Shown here: positions 15,507-24,178 of the stretch, piece by piece
Position numbering within the stretch: the stretch's first letter is position 1
Layout: every line of letters begins with the position of its first letter
Source of the DNA: Lachnospiraceae bacterium
GTDB lineage: Bacteria > Bacillota > Clostridia > Lachnospirales > Lachnospiraceae
Direction: 5' to 3'
Length of the DNA stretch: 46,314 bases
Assembly (NCBI GenBank): GCA_017439675.1
Contig: JAFSIQ010000019.1
Coordinates: 1 to 46,314 of the forward strand
Position numbers and translations under genes: made by a program
The notes under the pieces: generated by a model
Told to the model about the DNA's origin: nothing
Databases searched by the model: none
The model's input: the letters and a program-made list of their open reading frames with translations, nothing else

Positions 15507-16409
15507 ATGCAAAGACAATGTACAGCGGAAGAAAAGAACATATTGTTAAGGAATGAACAACAAATTATAAATGAAAAGCCAATCAAGGATTTTTTTGACG
15601 GAGATAATCTTGTGATTAACGGTGCAACCATTGTGGAGGTGGATGCTGGCAAGTTTTCTTATATAGAAGATGATAGGAGGACGGAATCTGGTAATTATAT
15701 TATTATCGATAATCCAGAAAATACATCCGATATGACACAGAGTAATGTGGGAGATAGAATTTTAGTTGTGTACAATGAGGATTTTCATTTTCAACTTATG
15801 AAGCTGAATGAGGAACTGAAAGGTTTGGTTTCGGAAGAGGGCGTGAATTGTACTTCTGAACAGGAGTTGAGCCAGTGCATGAGAGTTCCACATCCTAACG
15901 TATTACGGATTAAAAAGGATGTACATGAGCTGACAGACAAAGAGAGGGAAGAGTATGCTGAATTACACCTTGCAGTGAGAAGGAGTATTACTAGCAAGGG
16001 CATGAAATATTGTTTTATTGCCATGGTTGTAATTGCGGTTATCCTATGCGTAGCTCTGAATTTTGTGGAGGGGGGATATCCATTTTCACAGACTGTTCCA
16101 ATTGCGGTGGCTGTATGTGGTGGTATTGGATTGTTTTCATTACTGGCGTTTCCGATTGGCAATGTGAACATCAAACGCCAGGGACAGTTCAAGGATGTAA
16201 AGGAAGTGGTATATCGTTGTTCTTCGGAGAGAAACAATGATGTTACAGAGTATGTGTATGAATGGATTGATGGAGAATTACTGATATGTGAATATCCATA
16301 TTGTGAGATATGGTCAGGTACACAATTTGGTGATGTATTATATAAGTTTACCAATATGAAGGGGGAGCCTGTTTTGCAGAATATAAAGCCGGTGAACCAG
16401 AAGAAATAG
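15507..16409 (+). CDS. Membrane protein with two transmembrane helices, unknown
   Basis: This 300-residue protein has a long N-terminal cytoplasmic-looking part (about 1-165), two transmembrane helices at about 168-187 and 196-216, and a C-terminal part with beta-strand character. I recognise no conserved domain. A TAGGAGA site precedes ATG at a good distance. It follows the diguanylate cyclase by 34 bases with no terminator between, and a terminator follows at 16423-16456, so the two probably share a transcript. Any link to c-di-GMP is only inferred from position. Confidence 0.65.
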   Translation: MQRQCTAEEKNILLRNEQQIINEKPIKDFFDGDNLVINGATIVEVDAGKFSYIEDDRRTESGNYIIIDNPENTSDMTQSNVGDRILVVYNEDFHFQLMKLNEELKGLVSEEGVNCTSEQELSQCMRVPHPNVLRIKKDVHELTDKEREEYAELHLAVRRSITSKGMKYCFIAMVVIAVILCVALNFVEGGYPFSQTVPIAVAVCGGIGLFSLLAFPIGNVNIKRQGQFKDVKEVVYRCSSERNNDVTEYVYEWIDGELLICEYPYCEIWSGTQFGDVLYKFTNMKGEPVLQNIKPVNQKK

Positions 16410-16422
16410 TTGAAGTGTTATG

Positions 16423-16456
16423 AATCCCTACGTTCGAATGAGTGTAGGGATTTTTT
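16423..16456 (+). terminator. Intrinsic terminator after the two-TM protein gene
   Basis: A 9-bp stem, AATCCCTAC/GTAGGGATT, followed by TTTTTT. Confidence 0.85.
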
Positions 16457-16523
16457 GCGTTAACAATGAGGTAAGTGGATTCATATTTGCATGAAAATTC
16501 ATTTGACTAATGTTCATTTTGAG

Positions 16524-16552
16524 TTGACAGCAAATATGTATAACCTTATAAT
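16524..16552 (+). promoter_or_regulatory. Near-consensus promoter of the ABC exporter operon
   Basis: TTGACA (16524-16529), a 17-base spacer and TATAAT (16547-16552): full consensus. Transcription should start near 16559, giving a leader of about 170 bases before the ATG. Confidence 0.85.
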
Positions 16553-16683
16553 GTAACAAGTGTTATGAAACGAGTGTTTTTTAACGATTGCTAAAAATAT
16601 TATATATGAATGGTGAATAGGGAAATTATATTACCAGTATATTGAAACAAAAGAAGTGTTGGCGTATAGTTTGAAGATATAAT

Positions 16684-16697
16684 TAGGCAATTGCCTA
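16684..16697. promoter_or_regulatory. Perfect palindrome in the exporter leader
   Basis: TAGGCAA-TTGCCTA, a perfect 14-bp palindrome about 130 bases downstream of the promoter and 34 bases before the ATG. It could be an operator acting as a roadblock. No regulator gene is adjacent. Confidence 0.45.
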
Positions 16698-16730
16698 TGA
16701 AGATACAATGAGTGAAAGGGGATAAGAGAG

Positions 16731-17810
16731 ATGGAAGCAATCATACAATTGCAGGATGTGTCAAAGGAATTTAAGGTTCTGAACAGACGAGAGGGATTAA
16801 AGGGTAGCTTACAGGATTTATTTTCGAGAGACTACAAGATAATCAAGGCAGTTAACAATATTTCTATGGACATTATGCCAGGCGAGATTGTTGGCTATTT
16901 GGGTCCAAATGGTGCGGGAAAGTCTACTACAATTAAGATGATGACTGGTGTGTTAAAGCCAAGTAGTGGAACGATTCTTTGTAATAATGTTGTTCCGTAT
17001 GAAAAGAGAAGTGAGAATGCCCAGAATATTGGTGTTGTATTTGGACAGCGTTCTCAGCTTTGGTGGGCGCTTCCGGCAATCGAATCCTTTAAGATATTAA
17101 AGGACATATATCAGGTGGAGGATAAAGCTTATCAGGATATGATGGATTTATATGCATCCATGGTGGATATGGAAAGCTTGATGCATAAGCCGGTAAGACA
17201 GATGTCCCTTGGTCAGAGAACTCTGTGTGACATTCTAGCAGCATTTTTACATAATCCAGGTGTGGTGTTTTTAGATGAGCCAACCATCGGATTGGATGTG
17301 GCAATGAAAGCCAAGATTCGTGAATTGGTGCAGACGCTGAATAAGGAAAAGAACACAACAGTAATTCTTACGACCCATGATATGGGAGATGTGGATGCAT
17401 TGTGCGAGAGAATTGTAATTATCGATAAGGGAACCATGCTATACGACAACGACATTCAGCATTTGACAGAGCTGTTTGGTGCGTATCGAACATTAAGTCT
17501 TTCCTTGGTGAAGAGTGGAAAGGATGTAACAGAAGAGAAAATGAACGCGCTAGTTAACAGTGTGGAACAAACCTTGTGTCATCGATTTGACATACAGTCA
17601 GGACAGGCAGAATCTGGTAAACAGGAAGAGATGACTATTTCGGTAACAAAAAATGAAGACCAGATTGAAGTGTTAGTAGATGAGTCAAAAACCAACATTA
17701 TTGATGTGTTAAATGCGATTCAAAAGGAACACAGAATCTATGACATGCACCTACAGGAAATTTCTACAGAAAGTGTCATTAAGAAGATATACGAGGGAGG
17801 GTTGGTATGA
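16731..17810 (+). CDS. ABC exporter ATP-binding protein
   Basis: This 359-residue ATPase powers the two membrane proteins encoded after it. Walker A GPNGAGKST is near residue 59, a Q-loop lies in GVVFGQRSQLWW, the signature is the variant MSLGQR, Walker B with catalytic Glu is VVFLDEPTIGLD, and the switch His is in TTHDMGD. A C-terminal extension of about 120 residues follows the ATPase core, as in the subgroup whose membrane partners belong to PF06182. It starts after AAGGGG and overlaps the next gene by ATGA (17807-17810). The substrate is unknown. Confidence 0.9.
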   Translation: MEAIIQLQDVSKEFKVLNRREGLKGSLQDLFSRDYKIIKAVNNISMDIMPGEIVGYLGPNGAGKSTTIKMMTGVLKPSSGTILCNNVVPYEKRSENAQNIGVVFGQRSQLWWALPAIESFKILKDIYQVEDKAYQDMMDLYASMVDMESLMHKPVRQMSLGQRTLCDILAAFLHNPGVVFLDEPTIGLDVAMKAKIRELVQTLNKEKNTTVILTTHDMGDVDALCERIVIIDKGTMLYDNDIQHLTELFGAYRTLSLSLVKSGKDVTEEKMNALVNSVEQTLCHRFDIQSGQAESGKQEEMTISVTKNEDQIEVLVDESKTNIIDVLNAIQKEHRIYDMHLQEISTESVIKKIYEGGLV

Positions 17811-18610
17811 AGCTCTCAAAATATGGAAGTTTAATTAAAGGTGGAATTATAGAACAATTGCAGTTTCGAACCTCTGCCATTTTAGTTGTGGTGTGCAATC
17901 TGTTATATTTGTTGCTCATTTACTTTTTGTGGAAGGCGATATATGCGTCAGCAGGGACAGATGTGGTGAATGGAATGACCTTTTCCGACACCATGATTTA
18001 TCTGGTGTTTGCCTCAGCATTGTTTAACTTCATGGAAATGTGGATTGCATGGAATATGGGTTCCGATATTAGGGATGGAAGAATTATCATTGATTTATTG
18101 AGACCGATACCATATCCATTGTATCTATTTTGTGCGTTGAGCGGGAATTGCATTGTAAAATTTGTGACCACATTTATGCCTACTGCTGTGGTGGTTTATT
18201 TTGTGGTTGGTGGAGAAATTCATTTAGGATGGAACATTTTATGGTTTGTGTTAAGCGCATCCATAAGTTTGGTGATTAATTACTTTATCAATCTTTTTGT
18301 TGGTACTATTTGTATGTATACAGAGTCTATATGGGGCATCAACATTATGAAGGAGGTTGTGGTGGGTATCCTTAGTGGTGCTACAATACCTTTGGTGTTT
18401 TTTCCGGATACCATAAGAACCATAGTGATGTATTTGCCATTTCAGGCGATTATCAACTCTCCATTGGAGCTGTTGCTTCACACAGAATATTCATTAGGTC
18501 AGATTGGTGAAATAATCGGATTGCAAGTGGTTTGGCTGATTGTGATTGGATTGCTTTGTAATGCGTTTTTCAACCTGTCAGTGAGAAGAATAACGGTGAA
18601 TGGAGGTTGA
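17807..18610 (+). CDS. ABC-2 family exporter membrane protein 1 (PF06182-like)
   Basis: This 267-residue integral membrane protein has about six helices. It resembles the ABC-2 'membrane_6' family by size, pairing and the pattern W-x-x-W-N-M-G-S-D-I-R-D-G-R then LLRPIPYPLY after the second helix. It forms the transport path with the next protein. The GGAGGG site and ATGA overlap with the ATPase gene suggest coupled translation. The substrate cannot be told from sequence. Confidence 0.82.
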   Translation: MKLSKYGSLIKGGIIEQLQFRTSAILVVVCNLLYLLLIYFLWKAIYASAGTDVVNGMTFSDTMIYLVFASALFNFMEMWIAWNMGSDIRDGRIIIDLLRPIPYPLYLFCALSGNCIVKFVTTFMPTAVVVYFVVGGEIHLGWNILWFVLSASISLVINYFINLFVGTICMYTESIWGINIMKEVVVGILSGATIPLVFFPDTIRTIVMYLPFQAIINSPLELLLHTEYSLGQIGEIIGLQVVWLIVIGLLCNAFFNLSVRRITVNGG

Positions 18611-18616
18611 TGCGGG

Positions 18617-19420
18617 ATGAAAAAGCGAACGTTAGCATATTATCTAAGAATTTATCTTAAAATCCTTGCTCAGGATATTAAGAGTAAGATGAGTTATCGG
18701 GCAGATTTCTTCATATCTACCATCGGAATGATTGCAACCAATATAGCAGGTGTGTTGAGTTTTTGGTTGGTGTTTCAGACATTTCCTTCTATCAATGGTT
18801 GGAATTACTATGAAATGCTATTCTTGTATGGTTTTTCCTTAGTGTCAGCTACACCGGCACAGTGTCTGTTTGACAATAACTGGAATTTGCGTTTCCAAGT
18901 GTATTCAGGTGATTTTATTAAGTATTGCTTTCGCCCAATCAACGTGTTCTTTTACTTTATGTCAGAGGTATTTGACATAAAGGGATTAGGACAGTGTATA
19001 TTCGGTATTGTGGCAGTGGCGTATGCATGGATAAAGCTCGGAATACCATTTGAATTTTATAGCATCTTGTTGCTGATTGTGGCAGTGCTATCAGCATCCT
19101 TATTTGTGATAGCAATATTGAATCTGGCGGCGTCAGCGTGTTTCTGGTTGGTAAATGCATTTTTTGTATTGACCCTATCCAATCAGTTAAGGGATTTTGC
19201 AAAGTATCCTTTGACTGTGTTTACACCGGCTTTGCGTATTGCGTTCACATTTATCATACCAATTGGTTACATGGCGTATTACCCGAGTCTTTTGTTCTTA
19301 AGACCAGAGGAGGTGTCTTGGATTGTTTGGTTGACACCAATATTCGGTATTGCCTTTTTCTATCTAAGCTACAAGGTATGGATGAAAGGGGCGCTAGCAT
19401 ATTCAGGCACTGGAAGTTGA
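18617..19420 (+). CDS. ABC-2 family exporter membrane protein 2 (PF06182-like)
   Basis: This is the second 267-residue membrane subunit, a paralogue of the first, again with about six helices and the loop VYSGDFIKYCFRPINVFFYF corresponding to the first subunit's LLRPIPYPLY region. It starts six bases after the previous stop and ends the operon; a terminator follows at 19447-19488. The ATPase and two unequal membrane subunits probably assemble as a heterodimer on an ATPase dimer. Confidence 0.82.
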   Translation: MKKRTLAYYLRIYLKILAQDIKSKMSYRADFFISTIGMIATNIAGVLSFWLVFQTFPSINGWNYYEMLFLYGFSLVSATPAQCLFDNNWNLRFQVYSGDFIKYCFRPINVFFYFMSEVFDIKGLGQCIFGIVAVAYAWIKLGIPFEFYSILLLIVAVLSASLFVIAILNLAASACFWLVNAFFVLTLSNQLRDFAKYPLTVFTPALRIAFTFIIPIGYMAYYPSLLFLRPEEVSWIVWLTPIFGIAFFYLSYKVWMKGALAYSGTGS

Positions 19421-19446
19421 TGGGAATTATAAAATACAGTTGAATG

Positions 19447-19488
19447 AAAAACTATTTTCTGAAGGATAATTTGGAAAATAGTTTTTTT
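19447..19488 (+). terminator. Terminator of the ABC exporter operon
   Basis: AAAAACTATTTTC pairs with GAAAATAGTTTTT; a T-run follows. Confidence 0.8.
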
Positions 19489-19505
19489 CTTTATAGAAAA
19501 TTTGT

Positions 19506-19533
19506 TTTACTATAATCTGTTTTTTGGTATAAT
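19506..19533 (+). promoter_or_regulatory. Promoter of the membrane GGDEF-EAL gene
   Basis: TTTACT (19506-19511), a 16-base spacer and an extended -10 TGG-TATAAT ending at 19533. Confidence 0.6.
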
Positions 19534-19577
19534 AAGCTATCGTTTAGAAAAACGCGGTTGAAATATCGGAGGGGTAT

Positions 19578-21584
19578 ATGAGCAAATCAAAAGATAAGAG
19601 AATTCGAAGGTTGAAGAGATTAAGAATCTGGCCATCTGTTTTGGGGTTGTTTGTTATTACAACAATATTTACGGTAGTGTTTGCCTTGACCATCGTGACA
19701 AGCTTGACAGATGTGATGCGTGAAAAATTTGTTAGTAATTATGAAATATCCAGTCAGTTAGTTAATAGACATATTGATACAAACTTTTCTGCACAGGAGC
19801 AGGCCTGTCAGGGGATATTAAAGGATATAGATTTGTCTAATGAAATACAAGCAGTTTGCGTTTTGAAAAATGGAACTGAGGTGTGGTCTAGTAATGGACA
19901 GTATCCGGACTTAAGTGTTCGGGTTGCATTTACAGAGTTGTTTGGACCAGAATCCACGGTATCGAATTATGACATGGTTATTGAAGAAGATGAGCAAACT
20001 ATAATTGTTAAAGAGGATGGGCAATATACCTTTAATGACCAATGGATTGAGCAAATCGATTTGGAAAAAGAAATTTCTCGATTGGAAAAAGAAGGTAACA
20101 AAGAATATGAACCAATTGTTTCTTTAAAGTTATGGTATGTTATGCCGGTTGGAGATTTGGAAGCTTTTGTACTGAATGATATTCATGTGTACATATATGA
20201 TGTGGTTTTTTTGGCGGCTGTTGCGTGCATGGTTGTAATATTAGTAATCGTGTTTATCATTTACTACATTATCACCATCTTTGGTGTGATTTCAAGCCAG
20301 AAGAGAGTTACCAAGGTTCTCTATACGGATATTGTTACCGGTGGAGAGAACAGGTTGGCGTTTGCACGTAAGGGTACTAAGTTACTTAAGCGTAACCGCA
20401 GGAATAAGCGTAACTATGCAATGATACATCTGCGTATGGAAAAGTATCGGAGCTTTTGCACCTGTTTTGGTGTGAGAGAAGGAGAGGAGCTTCTTGAACG
20501 TTTTTATCGAACTCTAAAAAAGTGGATAAGAAGAAAAGAAGCAATGGCACATTATGAGCAGGCTGATTTTGCATTGTTGTTGTGCTATACTACACAGGAA
20601 GAGTTGGTGGCACGTATTGAGTCCATTGAGCAGGCATTGAATGCGATTACGCCGAATATAAAGCTGTATTTCGGTGTGGGTGTGTGCTTGGTAGAACAAC
20701 GTCAAAAAGATGTGGAAGAGTTATATAACAATGCGCTATCTGCAAGAAGTTTGCTAGGAGAGGATGCAGAGAATCGGATTGCGTTCTTTGATGTGGAGAT
20801 GAAAAAACAACAACTTTGGGAACGCAAGGTGGAAGATGAGATGGAACGCGCCTTGAAGAATAAAGAGTTTAAGGTATATTTGCAACCAAAGTATAGTGCA
20901 AAAGAGGAAAAGATTGCGGGAGCGGAGGCTTTGGTGCGATGGATTCATCCGACGGAAGGTTTTGTTCCACCTAATAAGTTTATTCCAATTTTTGAGAAAA
21001 ATGGTTTTATTTTGCAACTGGATGATTATATGTTAGAAGAGGTTGCGAGACAACAAGCTAAGTGGATACAAGAAGGGAAGAATGTGGTTCCGGTATCTGT
21101 CAATGTGTCTAGAGCACATTTTACCAGAGAAGATTTGGCGGAACATATCTGTGGAGTTGTAGACAAATTCAATGTACCACACAGTGTAATTGAATTAGAA
21201 CTTACGGAAAGTGCATTTTTTGATGACAAGGAGGTACTTCTCAATACAGTTAAGAAATTAAGAGAATACGGTTTTATTGTATCCATGGATGATTTTGGAG
21301 CAGGTTATTCGTCTTTGAATTCATTAAAGGAATTGCAGATTGATGTGTTAAAGATTGATGCAGACTTCTTTAGAGGTGAGGATTCTGTAGATAGAGGAAT
21401 GCTGATTGTGTCTGAGGTGATTGACCTTGCCAAGAAGCTTGATATGAAGATTGTGGCAGAAGGCATTGAAAGTAGAGAGCAGGTGGATTTCTTGGCGCAA
21501 CAGAATTGTGACTTGATTCAGGGTTATTACTTTGCAAAGCCGATGCCGCTCAATGAGTTTGAAGAAAAGTATAATCACCAATAA
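19578..21584 (+). CDS. Membrane GGDEF-EAL protein, probable c-di-GMP phosphodiesterase
   Basis: The 668-residue protein has TM1 at about 16-38, an extracytoplasmic sensor region of about 170 residues, TM2 at about 207-235, a degenerate GGDEF domain (about 250-410) and an EAL domain (about 425-660). The GGDEF signature position reads EQADF, so this half should not make c-di-GMP. The EAL half keeps the key elements: AEALVRW, VNVSRAH, ELTES, DDFGAGYSS, LKIDADF, AEGIES and QGYYFAKP. It should therefore cleave c-di-GMP to pGpG, with the degenerate half perhaps regulatory. CGGAGGGG precedes ATG. It is monocistronic as far as I can see. Confidence 0.9.
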   Translation: MSKSKDKRIRRLKRLRIWPSVLGLFVITTIFTVVFALTIVTSLTDVMREKFVSNYEISSQLVNRHIDTNFSAQEQACQGILKDIDLSNEIQAVCVLKNGTEVWSSNGQYPDLSVRVAFTELFGPESTVSNYDMVIEEDEQTIIVKEDGQYTFNDQWIEQIDLEKEISRLEKEGNKEYEPIVSLKLWYVMPVGDLEAFVLNDIHVYIYDVVFLAAVACMVVILVIVFIIYYIITIFGVISSQKRVTKVLYTDIVTGGENRLAFARKGTKLLKRNRRNKRNYAMIHLRMEKYRSFCTCFGVREGEELLERFYRTLKKWIRRKEAMAHYEQADFALLLCYTTQEELVARIESIEQALNAITPNIKLYFGVGVCLVEQRQKDVEELYNNALSARSLLGEDAENRIAFFDVEMKKQQLWERKVEDEMERALKNKEFKVYLQPKYSAKEEKIAGAEALVRWIHPTEGFVPPNKFIPIFEKNGFILQLDDYMLEEVARQQAKWIQEGKNVVPVSVNVSRAHFTREDLAEHICGVVDKFNVPHSVIELELTESAFFDDKEVLLNTVKKLREYGFIVSMDDFGAGYSSLNSLKELQIDVLKIDADFFRGEDSVDRGMLIVSEVIDLAKKLDMKIVAEGIESREQVDFLAQQNCDLIQGYYFAKPMPLNEFEEKYNHQ

Positions 21585-21722
21585 TACAGATAAGATTAAT
21601 ATATTATTGTGAACAAGCAATATATGACATCATATGCACCCTTTTTGCTATACTGAATACAATGATAGCAAGGGAAAGAATAGCCAAATTCATTTGATGA
21701 ATGAAGGTGGCGAGGAGCGTAT

Positions 21723-22514
21723 GTGATTAATTGGTTTTTAAATTTAAGTCCGGTTTCGCAGACTTTGTGGGCGACGATGTTTACGTATATGGTAACGATG
21801 ATGGGAGCGTCTTTGGTGTTTTTCTTTAAGTCAGTGAATCAGAAGATAATGGATATAATGATGGGATTTGCTGCTGGAGTTATGATAGCGGCATCCTATT
21901 GGTCACTGTTAAGTCCAGCTATTGAATTGTCTGAGGAGCTAGGACATAATCCAGTGTTGTTCGTAGCAATTGGATTTTTGTGTGGTGGAGCTTTCATCAT
22001 GTTATCGGATATCATTTTGGCGGGAAGAAATTGTTGTAAGCAAAAGGGGGATGGATGGCGGAGATGCGCCTTAGTGGCAACTGCCGTTACCATGCATAAT
22101 ATTCCAGAGGGGATGGCGATTGGTGTAGCCTTTGGCAGTGCATCCATTGATGGTAGCAGTGCATCTGTTGTAGGTGCTATTATGCTTGCAATTGGAATCG
22201 GACTTCAGAATTTTCCAGAAGGAACCTGCGTGGCAATGCCTTTGAGACGCGAAGGGGTTTCTAGAGGGAAAAGCTTTTTAGCAGGACAATTTTCTGGGTT
22301 TGTAGAGCCGATAGCAGGTTTGGTTGGTGTGCTATTTGCCCTGAAAGTGCAGATAATACTTCCGTTTGTTCTTGCATTTTCTGCTGGCGCTATGATATGT
22401 GTTGTATGTTCGGAGCTAATACCAGAATCCTTTCGGGACAATAAAAATCTAGCCACAACGGGAGTTATGTCAGGCTTTGTGGTGATGATGATACTAGATG
22501 TGTTATTAGGATAA
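21723..22514 (+). CDS. ZIP-family metal transporter, GufA type
   Basis: This 263-residue transporter probably imports zinc or a related divalent metal. About eight membrane helices are visible. The metal-site motifs are HNIPEG at about residue 124 in TM4 and QNFPEG at about 163 in TM5; Gln in place of His in the second is usual for the GufA branch. The start is GTG at 21723. The ATG at 21721 is out of frame and is followed at once by TGA. GAGGAGCG lies just upstream. AIM24 and purE follow; a shared transcript is possible but not certain. Confidence 0.87.
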   Translation: MINWFLNLSPVSQTLWATMFTYMVTMMGASLVFFFKSVNQKIMDIMMGFAAGVMIAASYWSLLSPAIELSEELGHNPVLFVAIGFLCGGAFIMLSDIILAGRNCCKQKGDGWRRCALVATAVTMHNIPEGMAIGVAFGSASIDGSSASVVGAIMLAIGIGLQNFPEGTCVAMPLRREGVSRGKSFLAGQFSGFVEPIAGLVGVLFALKVQIILPFVLAFSAGAMICVVCSELIPESFRDNKNLATTGVMSGFVVMMILDVLLG

Positions 22515-22583
22515 AATGTTTGCGGTTATATTGTTTTTTAACGCATTCAAATAATAAATATACATGACAAGGAGGAGTATGAA

Positions 22584-23372
22584 ATGATAAGAACCAATTT
22601 ATTTAACCAGACTGAGATTCATAAGGTTGTGGCACAGAAAGGGTGTTATTCTGTGTTGGAGTATGACCATGATGTATCGGTATCGGAAGGGACTGCTATT
22701 ACAGCATATTATGCATCTAAAATGAATGTCCGTAAACGTCAGGTAATAGCAGAGTTAAAGGGAACTGGAGTGATTGTCCAGGCTGGAGCAATGCAGATGA
22801 TGCTTGGTGGTGTGGAAGCCACAACTAATGTGACGGGTGCAGGTGATTTGTTGAAGAAAATGGTTGGAAGCAAGGTGACAGGAGAGACAACCATTAAGCC
22901 ACAATATACCGGTAGCGGTCTTTTAGTGTTAGAACCTACATACAAGTATATTTTGTTAGAAGACCTTGACAATTGGAATGGCAATATGGTAATTGAAGAT
23001 GGAATGTTCTTGGCTTGTGACAATACAGTGGGAATGTCGGTGACAGCTAGAAGTACATTGTCTTCGGCGGTGTTAGGACAAGAGGGATTGTTTAACACTG
23101 CTTTGACGGGAAAAGGAACAGTTGTGTTAGAGAGTCCAGTACCTGCATCTGAATTGATTGTGGTAGATTTAGAAAATGATGTGGTTAAGATTGATGGCAA
23201 TATGGCAATAGCATGGTCTAGTACACTGAAATTTACTGTGGAGAGAACAACAAAGACATTGGTGGGTTCTGCAGCTTCTGGTGAAGGCTTTGTAAATGTA
23301 TATCGCGGAACGGGACGAGTATTGATTGCACCTGTAGCAGAAAAAAGATTTGTCCCAACCATGAAATTATGA
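22584..23372 (+). CDS. AIM24-family protein
   Basis: This 262-residue protein has the beta-rich AIM24 (formerly DUF124) fold. The family pattern is seen in the N-terminal half (Gly-rich strands, VIVQAGAMQMMLGGVEATTN), then KPQYTGSGLLVLEPTYKYILLE, MFLACDNTVGMSVTAR, GLFNTALTGKGTVVLESP and a late GRVLIAPV. There is no signal peptide or membrane segment. Bacterial AIM24 proteins have no agreed function; the yeast relative affects mitochondrial inner-membrane organisation. A GGAGGAG site precedes ATG. It lies 69 bases after the ZIP gene and 43 before purE. Confidence 0.82.
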   Translation: MIRTNLFNQTEIHKVVAQKGCYSVLEYDHDVSVSEGTAITAYYASKMNVRKRQVIAELKGTGVIVQAGAMQMMLGGVEATTNVTGAGDLLKKMVGSKVTGETTIKPQYTGSGLLVLEPTYKYILLEDLDNWNGNMVIEDGMFLACDNTVGMSVTARSTLSSAVLGQEGLFNTALTGKGTVVLESPVPASELIVVDLENDVVKIDGNMAIAWSSTLKFTVERTTKTLVGSAASGEGFVNVYRGTGRVLIAPVAEKRFVPTMKL

Positions 23373-23415
23373 TATATAGTAGTATTGAGATTACATAACA
23401 GAAAGGAATCAGACT

Positions 23416-23904
23416 ATGAAGGTTGCAATTATTATGGGTTCTACTAGCGATTTGCCTAAGGTGGAACCAGCAGTAGATGTATTAAAGAAATATGGTGTGG
23501 AAGTAAATGTAAGATGTCTATCGGCTCATAGAGCCCATGTGGGATTATCTGCATTTATTGATGAGTGTAATGGTGATGGAACAGAAGCTATTATCGCAGC
23601 AGCGGGAATGGCGGCAGCATTACCGGGTGTAATTGCTTCTCAGACAGTACTTCCGGTTATTGGTGTACCGATTGCGGGTTCCAACTTAGATGGTATGGAT
23701 GCGTTGATGTCAATTGTGCAGATGCCACCAGGTATTCCGGTTGCCACTGTTGCAATTAATGGAAGTAAGAATGCAGCTTATCTTGCACTTCAGATTATGG
23801 CAGGAAAGCATGATTCTATCAAAGAACAACTGTGGGCTGAGCGAAAAGAGATGGAAGAAGCAGCTATGAAGGCGAATGAAGAAGTGATTGCAAAGTTTGC
23901 ATAA
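23416..23904 (+). CDS. purE: 5-(carboxyamino)imidazole ribonucleotide mutase, class I
   Basis: This 162-residue cytoplasmic enzyme rearranges N5-CAIR to CAIR in purine synthesis. Conserved elements: MGSTSDLPKVEPA at the phosphate-binding N-terminus, the catalytic-histidine motif LSAHRAH (about residue 41), AAGMAAALPGVIAS, and MPPGIPVATVAING. This wording is that of class I PurE from Clostridia, not the AIR-carboxylase class II. The gene is separated from purMND by about 7.4 kb of chaperone and signalling genes. AAAGGAAT precedes ATG. A strong terminator follows. Confidence 0.93.
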   Translation: MKVAIIMGSTSDLPKVEPAVDVLKKYGVEVNVRCLSAHRAHVGLSAFIDECNGDGTEAIIAAAGMAAALPGVIASQTVLPVIGVPIAGSNLDGMDALMSIVQMPPGIPVATVAINGSKNAAYLALQIMAGKHDSIKEQLWAERKEMEEAAMKANEEVIAKFA

Positions 23905-23957
23905 TAGTTGTATTTATAAAACGATATATATGTTTGACAAGAATGTATATGATAGGT

Positions 23958-23996
23958 AAAGACCATGTGTTTCACAATGAGATACATGGTCTTTTT
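23958..23996 (+). terminator. Terminator after purE
   Basis: An 11-bp perfect stem, AAAGACCATGT/ACATGGTCTTT, followed by a T-run. Confidence 0.88.
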
Positions 23997-24027
23997 AGAG
24001 TTTTTGGTTCATTGTCTGTACATTTTG

Positions 24028-24036
24028 TGTTATGAT
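24028..24036 (+). promoter_or_regulatory. Extended -10 candidate for the J-like/TPR gene
   Basis: TGT-TATGAT at 24028-24036, with TTCATT 17 bases upstream. The start codon is 143 bases further on. Confidence 0.4.
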
Positions 24037-24178
24037 ACAAGAAAAAATACAAAGGCTTTGTTTGATGAAACAATAATTTGCAAACAGAGCAAGAGATATA
24101 TTGATGGAGAGGAACTAGAATATCATGGAAATAAAAAGAGTCATTATAGATTTTATACAATATAGCTGGAGGTAATGT

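Noticed and set aside
23965-24165. 66-codon frame between purE and the J-like/TPR gene
   Set aside because: It starts in the loop of the purE terminator and has no ribosome site.
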